From NCBI GenBank assembly GCA_937893835.1, contig CALCSS010000083.1, positions 1-6,003 on the forward strand: 6,003 nt of DNA. Direction: 5' to 3'. Origin of the DNA: an uncultured Fidelibacterota bacterium. Its GTDB lineage: Bacteria; Fidelibacterota; Marinisomatia; Marinisomatales; UBA1611. The position numbers were made by a program, and so were the translations under genes. The first letter of the stretch is position 1, and each line of letters opens with the position of its first letter. This document shows, piece by piece, positions 1 through 6,003 of the stretch. The notes below the pieces were generated by a model that was given only the letters and a program-made list of their open reading frames with translations, had not been told where the DNA came from and searched no databases.

Positions 1-546
1 TATGACCATAATGGGATATAGCATGCCTAGATCAAGTTCAACATTTTTAAAAAATGGAACGGTAGTCTTTGTATTGAATTCAATGAATTCTGGTATCTGG
101 AATATCCAAAAACTAATTATGCAACCCAAAGAGACCTGTCCCGCAATTTTATAGCGAGCAATCAAACCTCGCTCCATTTTTTTAACTACTTTAAGATAGT
201 CATCAATAAAGCCGATTATTCCCATCCAAATAGTTGCAAATAAGATAATTTGTATTAGAGGACTACTTAATTTTGAAAATAAGAGGGTTGGGAGGAGTAC
301 AGCCATTAAAATGATGACTCCTCCCATTGTGGGCGTGCCTCTTTTCTTCATATGTGATTTCGGCCCTGTCGAACGAATTTCTTCGCCGATTTGGTTTTTA
401 TGTAGTATGTGGATAACCCAGGGCCCGATTATGAAGCTTATGAATAGTGCTATTATTGATGCTGATGCCGCACGAAATGTGATATATTCAAATAAGTTGA
501 ATACTGAAATGGAATCTTTGAATGGAGTAAATAATTGGTATAGCAT
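1..546 (-). CDS. mraY: Phospho-N-acetylmuramoyl-pentapeptide-transferase MraY, N-terminal part (3' end outside window)
   Basis: An integral membrane enzyme that transfers phospho-MurNAc-pentapeptide from UDP to undecaprenyl phosphate, giving lipid I on the cytoplasmic face. The window holds 182 codons, about half of the usual 360 or so residues, with the frame open at base 1. The translation starts MLYQLFTPFKDSISVFNLF and reads on through YITFRA (21-26), GPKSHMKKRGTPTMGG (61-76), GFIDDYLKVV (112-121) and GLIARYK (127-133). Against E. coli MraY recalled from memory, these motifs align without a gap from residue 1 to about 133. The catalytic aspartate pair falls at D115-D116 in both. Hydrophobic segments are visible near 24-48, 74-92, 97-114 and 135-151. 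The start shares one base with the murF stop (TGATG). Nothing looks damaged; truncation is only by the window edge. Confidence 0.96.
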   Translation of the reverse strand, partial: MLYQLFTPFKDSISVFNLFEYITFRAASASIIALFISFIIGPWVIHILHKNQIGEEIRSTGPKSHMKKRGTPTMGGVIILMAVLLPTLLFSKLSSPLIQIILFATIWMGIIGFIDDYLKVVKKMERGLIARYKIAGQVSLGCIISFWIFQIPEFIEFNTKTTVPFFKNVELDLGMLYPIMVI

Positions 547-1886
547 CAGTTTTCGAATACTCCTTCAATTACCTTATCCATGGCCATTCCTCTTGATCCC
601 TTGAATAGAATCTTATCATCACATTTTAGAAAATTTTTAAGTGAAAAGATCATACTCTCTTTTGTATCAAAATGTTTGTTCATAATTCCATTATTTATAA
701 CAACATTTGTATGTTTGGTATGCTCCCCAATTGTAAAAACACCATCCAAGCCTAATTCAGAACATCTTTCTCCAATCTTTTGATGCTGATCATTTGTAGT
801 AGGTCCCAGTTCGAGCATATCCCCAAAAACGAATATCCGTCGACCATCACCTGAAAAGGCATTGAGGTAGTCAAGCGCTGCTAATGATGAAGAGAGATTC
901 GCATTGTAAGTGTCGTCAATAACAGTGATGTCATTTATTTGTTTAACAAAACATCTGCCTTGAGGAGAAGAAAAAGATTGCAATTTTTTCTTTAAAGCAT
1001 TCCAATCAATCCCTAGACTTATTGATATGGCAGAAACAGCGATGCAATTTTTTATAAATGATAGATTATGAGACCCAGTTGGTATGATATTTGTATCAAG
1101 AATAAGTGTAAGGGTACCATCATCCTCATGAAAGATATCTGCAGGAAAATCACAATCTGGGTCTAAACCATATGTCACTCTTTTGCCAGAAAAAGGAATG
1201 TTCGAAACCATAGCATCTGCTTGATTTACAAATGATATACCTTTGTGAAGCGATCTAAATAAGGCACCTTTCTCATATGCTATATTTTCCATTGACCCAA
1301 ATCCCTCTAAATGAGCCGGTTCAATATTTGTAATTATTCCATGGGTAGGTTTTGCTATGTTACAAAGTTCCTCTATCTCACCAGGAGCACTTGCCCCCAT
1401 CTCAAGAATTGAAATTTGATGATCAGGATCTAGACCTAAGAGGGTTAGGGGAAGTCCAATATTGGTATTGAAATTCCCCTTGGTGGCATGCATCTTGAAT
1501 TTTGATGATAGGACATGTAGTAGTAATTCTTTTGTAGAGGTTTTTCCATTTGACCCTGTTATCCCGATTATAGGTATGTCAAATGTCATCCTCCATTTAT
1601 TTGAAATTTTTCCAATCGTATCTAGAGTGTCATTAACCTTGATTTGTTGAATGTCTATTTTTTCATTGGTCTCACAAACCAATGCTGCCGCAGCGCCGGT
1701 ATCTTTAACTTGTTTTAAGAATTGATGCCCGTCAGTTCTGGATCCCTTGATTGCTATATAAAGATCTCCGTTATGTAACTCTCTACTATCTGTGGATATT
1801 CCTGTGATTGGTCTATGAAGTTTTGATTTGGTGACAGATTCAAAAACGGTTGCAAACATTTCTGGATGATTTATTGATACTCTCAT
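546..1886 (-). CDS. murF: UDP-N-acetylmuramoyl-tripeptide--D-alanyl-D-alanine ligase MurF
   Basis: A cytoplasmic ATP-dependent ligase that joins the D-Ala-D-Ala dipeptide to the UDP-MurNAc-tripeptide made by MurE, completing the pentapeptide used by MraY. It is 446 residues, close to the E. coli enzyme. The N-terminal UDP-substrate domain carries STDSRELHNGDLYIAIKG (31-48). The ATP-binding loop TGSNGKTSTKE is at 110-120 (Lys115). GNFNTNIGLPLTLL (137-150) and EMGASAPGEIE (162-172) are MurF-type signatures that separate it from MurE, MurC and MurD. The C-terminal domain shows DDTYNAN (324-330), GDMLELG (355-361) and KGSRGMAMD (429-437). The usual G-x-HN-x-x-N motif is stretched here to GSHNLSFIKN (271-280). 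The start overlaps the murE stop (ATGA) and has only a weak purine stretch upstream, so coupling is likely. The TGA stop shares one base with the mraY ATG. Confidence 0.97.
   Translation of the reverse strand: MRVSINHPEMFATVFESVTKSKLHRPITGISTDSRELHNGDLYIAIKGSRTDGHQFLKQVKDTGAAAALVCETNEKIDIQQIKVNDTLDTIGKISNKWRMTFDIPIIGITGSNGKTSTKELLLHVLSSKFKMHATKGNFNTNIGLPLTLLGLDPDHQISILEMGASAPGEIEELCNIAKPTHGIITNIEPAHLEGFGSMENIAYEKGALFRSLHKGISFVNQADAMVSNIPFSGKRVTYGLDPDCDFPADIFHEDDGTLTLILDTNIIPTGSHNLSFIKNCIAVSAISISLGIDWNALKKKLQSFSSPQGRCFVKQINDITVIDDTYNANLSSSLAALDYLNAFSGDGRRIFVFGDMLELGPTTNDQHQKIGERCSELGLDGVFTIGEHTKHTNVVINNGIMNKHFDTKESMIFSLKNFLKCDDKILFKGSRGMAMDKVIEGVFEN
547..565 (-). promoter_or_regulatory. Probable ribosome binding site of mraY, widely spaced
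   Basis: On the minus strand, AAGGAG lies at 565-560 inside the end of murF. This is the strongest Shine-Dalgarno core in the window, but it is 13 bases from the mraY ATG at 546, longer than the usual 5-9. The ATG is still the likely start because the protein aligns from its first residue with E. coli MraY, so coupling to the murF stop (TGATG) probably helps. Confidence 0.45.
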
Positions 1887-3334
1887 TGATATTCTTTTAT
1901 TATTTCAAGATCTGAATGAAATATTTTTTGTCCATCGATCTCTTGGTATTCTTCTCTACCTTTTCCTAGTATTACTACAATATCACCAGTTTTTGCACTA
2001 TTGAGAGCTTTTCTAACGCCCAGATCACGATCAGTAAATATTGTATATCCAAACCCTTGAAACCCTGCCTTGATCTCTTTATTGATTATGTCTAGGTCTT
2101 CTTTTCTAGGATTATCTGGAGTAATAAAACAATGCGATGAGTATCCTTCAGCAATTTTTGCCATTATAGGTCGTTTCTCTTTATCTCTTTCTCCACCAGC
2201 ACCGAAGACCACATACAATTGACTGTCATCCGTCAATAATTTTTTGAGAGTTTTCAACACTTGTTCATATGCATCTGGTGTATGTGCATAGTCAATAACT
2301 ACCTTTGCGCCTGATTTAATTGAATATGATTCCATACGACCAGGAATGATTGAGATTTGTTCTATGCCTTTTTCAATATGGGTATTTTTGACATCTAATG
2401 CGTGGCAGATAGAGACTGCAGCTAGAATATTCTCACTATTAAAATTTCCCAATAGATCGGATTTTATTTCATATATCTTTTCTCCTGCGAAGATTTTTCC
2501 TTCAATTCCTGAAGTTGAAACATCAAGGTCTTCAAAAAAAAGAGAGGCATTATTTTTTTCCATAAAGGATATGACTGGAGCCGTGGATTGATTTGCTATC
2601 TTTTTTCCATAATCATCCAACATATTTACAACTGCTGTAGAATTGAAGGAGAGCATGGTGAATAACTTTAATTTTGCATAGAAATAGGCTTCAATTGTTG
2701 AGTGATAATCAAGATGCTCAGGACTGAGATTAGTAAAAGCTGCTATATTAAACTTTATATCAGCGACCCTATATTGATCCAAAGCATGCGATGAGACCTC
2801 CATAACAATATGCGTAAAACCTTCTGTTTTTAATTCAGCGCATATTCTTTGAATGCTTATTGCATCTGGTGTCGTTAGTGTCTCCATATGGTCAATGCCA
2901 TCTGCAATCAGACCCAGCGTCCCAATTTGTGCAGTTTTATGCCCTGCATGATCAAGGATTGATTTTGTTAGTGATGCTGTAGTTGTTTTTCCATTTGTGC
3001 CTGTTATACCGATTACAATCAGATCACTTGATGGGTGTTCATAAAATTCAGCTGCAATGATCGATGCCGCTCTACGCGGATTGGCCACTTTGATCTGTGG
3101 CACAGATAATTTTCCCATATCACGACCATTTGTTATTATTGCTGAGGCTCCAGATTCAATTGCTTGTCCTATGAAATCATGCCCATCCTGATCGATTCCT
3201 TTTATAGCCACAAAGATATTGCCTTCTTTAACATCTTTTGAATTCATCGTCACGCCAGTTACATTGCTATCATGATCTATTTTCTGTCCCTCTGAAACTA
3301 TGCTAGAAACAATACTGGATAAACATTTACTCAT
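1883..3334 (-). CDS. murE: UDP-N-acetylmuramoyl-L-alanyl-D-glutamate--2,6-diaminopimelate ligase MurE
   Basis: A cytoplasmic ATP-dependent ligase that adds the third stem-peptide residue to UDP-MurNAc-L-Ala-D-Glu. From the chosen Met it is 483 residues, normal for the family. It shows an N-terminal UDP-substrate domain (NSKDVKEGNIFVAIKG, 31-46), the ATP P-loop TGTNGKTTT at 111-119 (Lys116), and LTTPD at 153-157. The AK pair at 220-221 holds the lysine that is carbamylated in homologues. Further on are HTPD (351-354), GAGGERDKEKRP (378-389) and DNPR (407-410). DNPR marks meso-diaminopimelate specificity; lysine-adding enzymes usually lack that Arg. The residues I recall as meso-DAP ligands in E. 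coli (R389, N414, R416, G464, E468) correspond to R388, N408, R410, G457 and E461 here. The usual GKGHE reads GKGRE (457-461). The start at 3334 gives an ATGA overlap with ftsI and a good Shine-Dalgarno. The upstream in-frame ATG at 3397 encodes a non-family extension antiparallel to no known motif and out of frame with the PASTA-coding DNA. Confidence 0.97.
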   Translation of the reverse strand: MSKCLSSIVSSIVSEGQKIDHDSNVTGVTMNSKDVKEGNIFVAIKGIDQDGHDFIGQAIESGASAIITNGRDMGKLSVPQIKVANPRRAASIIAAEFYEHPSSDLIVIGITGTNGKTTTASLTKSILDHAGHKTAQIGTLGLIADGIDHMETLTTPDAISIQRICAELKTEGFTHIVMEVSSHALDQYRVADIKFNIAAFTNLSPEHLDYHSTIEAYFYAKLKLFTMLSFNSTAVVNMLDDYGKKIANQSTAPVISFMEKNNASLFFEDLDVSTSGIEGKIFAGEKIYEIKSDLLGNFNSENILAAVSICHALDVKNTHIEKGIEQISIIPGRMESYSIKSGAKVVIDYAHTPDAYEQVLKTLKKLLTDDSQLYVVFGAGGERDKEKRPIMAKIAEGYSSHCFITPDNPRKEDLDIINKEIKAGFQGFGYTIFTDRDLGVRKALNSAKTGDIVVILGKGREEYQEIDGQKIFHSDLEIIKEYQ

Positions 3335-5313
3335 TTGAGTCCTACCTCGCACATGGTGCCTTTCTTTACTATTTGACCAGGTCTTGGATGTTGCCAATAG
3401 ACCTCTCCACTCCCATTGATCTTGTATTTGAGACCTAATTTATGCAGGATGGATATGGTCTTGCGCAAGCTGAATCCCCTAACCTCGGGCACAAGTACTC
3501 TATTTGAATTTCTGGCTAATGTTGATAATTGAAGTGGTGGTGATCTATCCACTGAATCATAATTATCTTTGCTTACTGAGGCGATGATTTTATTAGGTTC
3601 AAATGTTTCATATTGCTTATTTGAGATAGGAGGGACGATGCTATCATCCATATTTATTATTCGTTCCATTACCCGTTTAAATGCAACTGCGGCTCCTTCA
3701 TTTCCCCAATGAAATGGTTTTGAAGGTTCATCAAGCATTATCAATGCGAGCAATTGGGGATTCTCAAATGGAAAGAAACCAATAAAATTAGAAATGAACT
3801 TGTCATTTGAATATTTTCCATCTTTCCATTTTTGCGCAGTACCTGTCTTTCCAGCAATCTTCCAACCTGGGATATCTGCATTTTTACCCGTGCCTTTGGT
3901 GACTACACCACGTAACATTTTACAAATATTTTTCATAGTGGTTGTCTCAGCGACTTTTCGCATCACCATAGGTTCTTCAGAGTATATTATATGTTCACTT
4001 TGATCCATTACCTGGTGGATTATTCTAGGTTTTAATAGATAACCACCGTTTGCTATTGCACAATACGCAGAAGCAAGTTGAATAGCAGTGACTCCTACTT
4101 CATGCCCCATTGCTATCATTCCAAGTGATACTGCACTCCAATCAGTGTATTGATTTAATTTTCCTGTTACCTCTCCATTTAGACTGATACCGGTCTTTGA
4201 TCCAAATCCAAAATTTCTACTTGCTGAAAATAGGTTTTTTGGTCCTACTTGATCCATCATCTTGATTATGCCTATGTTACTGGAATGATGTATGATCTGT
4301 GGTAGTGTTAGCATACCATATTTTTCATGGTCAGTGATCTTTTCTGTGTAGTATTCATAAGACCCATTCTCACAATTAAATTCATTCTCTAGTCCTATCT
4401 TTCCATTATGGAGCGCGGATACAGCAGAGACCACCTTGAATGTCGACCCAGGTTCAAATTGGTCGGTAATAGATCGAATTCTATGTAGTTTGGGATTTGT
4501 AGATTCAAAATTGTTATTATCAAATCCTGGAGTAGTTGCCATTGCCAACACTTCACCCGTCTCAGGATCCATTATGATTCCAGTTGCAGAAGAGGCATTT
4601 GTCTCCATTTGCCTTTTACTGAGTTCTTCCTCTAAGATAGATTGGTATTCTAGGTCAATCGTTAGTTGTATGTTGCTACCATCGACCGGTCTCTGGAAGG
4701 GCATTCCGCTCTTATGTTGTATCTTTCCACTCCAACCCTTGGTCTTATAAATCCATCCAGAAGAACCTTTTAAATAATGATTATAATCTTTTTCAATACC
4801 TGAGATGCCTTCATCATCTAGGTTGGTATATCCTAGTATCTGAGCAGCAATATGATTATGTGGATAATATCTTCTATATTCTCTTTCTATGTTCAATCCT
4901 GGAAAAACTGTGGTCTCTAGCAAGCCTAATTCATCTCTTCGTAAATTTCTCTCAAGATATTCAAACTTGGATTTTGAATTTAATTTATTAATATATTTCT
5001 CTTTGGGACTGCCTGTGCTTTTACTTAGCTCTGCAGCCAAAATATTCTTATCTGATACCATCGAAGGGTTAGCAGATAAGGTATAATGAATAATATTTCT
5101 AGTTAATGGGCGGTTATTCCTATCATATATATTTCCACGAGTAGCCGGTATTAGCTGCTTCTTTTGAGATTGCTTAAATACGATTCTTTGATAGTGCTCT
5201 GCATTCAAAACCTGCACTTGAAATAGTCGCATACAAAGGCCTCCCCATGATAGGATGACAAGTCCTGTCAAGACCATAACTCGTGCCCTATATTTAAGAT
5301 ACGTCTTTGTCAT
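3331..5313 (-). CDS. ftsI: Peptidoglycan D,D-transpeptidase FtsI (PBP3-type, class B PBP) with C-terminal PASTA domain
   Basis: A 660-residue septal transpeptidase that cross-links stem peptides in the periplasm, working with FtsW. In order it shows a short cytoplasmic N-terminus, a membrane anchor at about residues 12-31, and a PBP dimerisation/pedestal domain at about 53-210 that begins with the RGNIYDRN motif (59-66). The transpeptidase domain runs from about 243 to 555. All three catalytic motifs are intact: SxxK as S290-T-F-K293 (nucleophile Ser290), SxN as S344-S-N346, and KTGT at 489-492. A linker at about 556-603 leads to a single PASTA domain at about 604-660 (VPEVRGFSLRKTISIL, then HPRPGQIVKKGT). 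E. coli FtsI (588 residues) has no PASTA domain; SpoVD-like and several non-proteobacterial FtsI proteins do. The start overlaps the ftsL stop (ATGA) and has no clear Shine-Dalgarno, which suggests coupling. The stop overlaps the murE start (ATGA). A sporulation SpoVD is unlikely because the gene sits in the dcw operon next to ftsL. Confidence 0.96.
   Translation of the reverse strand: MTKTYLKYRARVMVLTGLVILSWGGLCMRLFQVQVLNAEHYQRIVFKQSQKKQLIPATRGNIYDRNNRPLTRNIIHYTLSANPSMVSDKNILAAELSKSTGSPKEKYINKLNSKSKFEYLERNLRRDELGLLETTVFPGLNIEREYRRYYPHNHIAAQILGYTNLDDEGISGIEKDYNHYLKGSSGWIYKTKGWSGKIQHKSGMPFQRPVDGSNIQLTIDLEYQSILEEELSKRQMETNASSATGIIMDPETGEVLAMATTPGFDNNNFESTNPKLHRIRSITDQFEPGSTFKVVSAVSALHNGKIGLENEFNCENGSYEYYTEKITDHEKYGMLTLPQIIHHSSNIGIIKMMDQVGPKNLFSASRNFGFGSKTGISLNGEVTGKLNQYTDWSAVSLGMIAMGHEVGVTAIQLASAYCAIANGGYLLKPRIIHQVMDQSEHIIYSEEPMVMRKVAETTTMKNICKMLRGVVTKGTGKNADIPGWKIAGKTGTAQKWKDGKYSNDKFISNFIGFFPFENPQLLALIMLDEPSKPFHWGNEGAAVAFKRVMERIINMDDSIVPPISNKQYETFEPNKIIASVSKDNYDSVDRSPPLQLSTLARNSNRVLVPEVRGFSLRKTISILHKLGLKYKINGSGEVYWQHPRPGQIVKKGTMCEVGLK
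3335..3348 (-). promoter_or_regulatory. Ribosome binding site of murE (decides the start)
   Basis: On the minus strand, GAGGTAGGA occupies 3348-3340, ending 5 bases before the ATG at 3334 and lying within the last codons of ftsI. It supports initiation at 3334. The in-frame ATG at 3397 would extend the protein by 21 residues and overlap ftsI by 67 bases. Confidence 0.7.
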
Positions 5314-5633
5314 AGAGCTTTATTTTGCAGATAATCAATTTTTATTCTCAGTGTCTCAGGCTCAGTGAAAACCATTTTTAGATCAGTTCTTGCTTTTTTT
5401 GCAATTACATCTGCACGGCTTAGAGATTCGATATTACTTTTTAGTTTTTCTATTGTGTTCTGTAGCTCTTCTGCAGTGGATTTTTGTATTTCAATGGATA
5501 GAATAGTCTCATCTATTTCTGTATAGACCCATAGGTAAATAATCAAGCATGATATAAATGCAAGGGTAGAAGCAAAAAAGACAATACTATGGATAATATT
5601 CATTGTTTTTTTTGATATTCTTTTTTTTGCCAT
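5310..5633 (-). CDS. ftsL: Cell division protein FtsL-like
   Basis: A 107-residue small bitopic membrane protein. The N-terminus is short, basic and cytoplasmic (MAKKRISKK). It is followed by one hydrophobic segment at about residues 12-37 and then a heptad-like coiled coil at about 38-72, rich in Glu, Lys, Ile and Leu. The C-terminal tail is short (ARTDLKMVF near 81-89). In the known family, FtsL pairs with FtsB/DivIC and FtsQ/DivIB through the periplasmic coiled coil and helps activate FtsW-FtsI at the septum. FtsL sequences diverge so much that the call rests mainly on size, topology and position between rsmH and ftsI. That position is diagnostic in dcw clusters. The start overlaps the rsmH stop by one base and has a good Shine-Dalgarno. 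The TGA stop overlaps the ftsI ATG (ATGA). An FtsB/DivIC-like protein would look similar, but the location favours FtsL. Confidence 0.85.
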   Translation of the reverse strand: MAKKRISKKTMNIIHSIVFFASTLAFISCLIIYLWVYTEIDETILSIEIQKSTAEELQNTIEKLKSNIESLSRADVIAKKARTDLKMVFTEPETLRIKIDYLQNKAL

Positions 5634-6003
5634 TATCCTACCTTTTCAGCCGCACGTAATTTTGCGCTTTTAGATCGACTGTTATACTCTATCTCTTTTT
5701 CTGAGGGAGTTATTGGTTTTTTTGTTAAGATTTTTATTTCATGCTCATTTTTCAATGATCTTAGGCTATGTTTAACTTTTCGATCTTCCAATGAGTGGAA
5801 ACTAATTATGACTATTCTCCCTCCATCTTTCAGTCTATCACAAAAGGAAGAGAGGAATACTTCGAGTTTTTCCAATTCTCCATTCACAGCAATTCTTATT
5901 GCTTGAAAGACGCGCGCAATAGACTTATTCCTTTTTGATGGAGGAGTTGATCGTCTAATCGCCTCGACAAGATCGGAAACCTTATTAAGGGGGCGCATTC
6001 TCA
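5633..6003 (-). CDS. rsmH: 16S rRNA (cytosine(1402)-N(4))-methyltransferase RsmH, C-terminal part (5' end outside window)
   Basis: RsmH (MraW) uses S-adenosylmethionine to methylate N4 of C1402 in the 16S rRNA decoding centre, in the cytoplasm. Only about the last 122 codons are in the window. The reading frame stays open to the window edge: the codon before the ATG at 5998 is AGA (Arg). That ATG is therefore internal, since the family is usually about 300 residues and the N-terminal SAM-binding part is missing. Counting from that Met, the family motifs are RVFQAIRIAVNGEL at 29-42 and the hallmark ISFHSLEDRKVK at 65-76, followed by the terminal NSRSKSAKLRAAEK block at 106-119. The stretch between the last two motifs is short compared with the E. 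coli protein, as in many non-proteobacterial homologues. The TAA stop overlaps the ftsL ATG by one base (TAATG). Identity is very secure; the 5' end is not visible. Confidence 0.96.
   Translation of the reverse strand, partial: RMRPLNKVSDLVEAIRRSTPPSKRNKSIARVFQAIRIAVNGELEKLEVFLSSFCDRLKDGGRIVIISFHSLEDRKVKHSLRSLKNEHEIKILTKKPITPSEKEIEYNSRSKSAKLRAAEKVG
5634..5646 (-). promoter_or_regulatory. Ribosome binding site of ftsL
   Basis: On the minus strand, AAGGTAGGA (5644-5636) lies just before the ftsL ATG at 5633, inside the last codons of rsmH. The AAGG core is 7 bases from the start, a good Shine-Dalgarno distance. It supports the choice of this ATG. Confidence 0.65.

Noticed and set aside
311..783. 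Plus-strand ORFs of 97 and 67 codons opposite mraY and the end of murF
   Set aside because: They are antisense to strongly conserved MraY and MurF coding sequence, overlap each other, resemble no family I know and have no supporting start context. They are shadows.
4436..4750. Plus-strand ORF of 104 codons opposite ftsI
   Set aside because: It lies wholly antisense to the FtsI pedestal and transpeptidase region. Its length is explained by codon bias on the other strand, and it has no recognisable motif.
5611..5630. T-rich run (A-rich on the coding strand) as a possible terminator or slippage site
   Set aside because: It encodes the basic N-terminus of FtsL (MAKKRISKK) in frame, has no adjoining hairpin that I can see, and lies mid-operon.
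5996..5998. ATG as a possible start of a short RsmH-like protein
   Set aside because: The frame remains open upstream to the window edge, and a 121-residue product would lack the SAM-binding domain. The Met is internal to a normal rsmH cut by the window.
1..6003. A previously undescribed system, mobile element, CRISPR array or RNA gene
   Set aside because: Essentially every base belongs to one of six recognisable dcw genes on one strand, and no leftover sequence remains to hold another element.

Overview
The window is one continuous piece of a division and cell wall (dcw) cluster, read entirely from the minus strand. In transcription order (high to low coordinates) it holds rsmH (mraW, 3' part only), ftsL, ftsI, murE, murF and mraY (5' part only). 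There is no intergenic DNA. Every junction is a stop/start overlap: TAATG (rsmH/ftsL), ATGA (ftsL/ftsI), ATGA (ftsI/murE), ATGA (murE/murF) and TGATG (murF/mraY). This points to one polycistronic mRNA with translational coupling. The promoter, any mraZ, and the rest of the cluster (murD, ftsW, murG and so on) would lie outside the window. I see no promoter, terminator, RNA gene, repeat array or mobile element inside it.

The genes form one pathway. RsmH methylates 16S rRNA. FtsL is a small bitopic divisome protein. FtsI is the septal peptidoglycan transpeptidase, here with a C-terminal PASTA domain. MurE adds the third residue of the stem peptide (meso-diaminopimelate, judging by the DNPR motif), MurF adds D-Ala-D-Ala, and MraY transfers phospho-MurNAc-pentapeptide to undecaprenyl phosphate to make lipid I. 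The order rsmH-ftsL-ftsI-murE-murF-mraY is the classical one.

The host is an AT-rich bacterium with diaminopimelate-type peptidoglycan. A PASTA-bearing FtsI, a short RsmH C-terminus and murF kept between murE and mraY would fit an uncultured relative of the Chlorobi/Bacteroidetes/Marinimicrobia side of the tree. That placement is inference from recalled family features and is weak. Standard genetic code usage is consistent: four of the five visible stop codons are TGA and one is TAA.

I found no undescribed system here. The main annotation corrections are that murE starts at 3334 rather than at the upstream ATG at 3397, that the rsmH ATG at 5998 is internal, and that a truncated mraY fills the first 546 bases.
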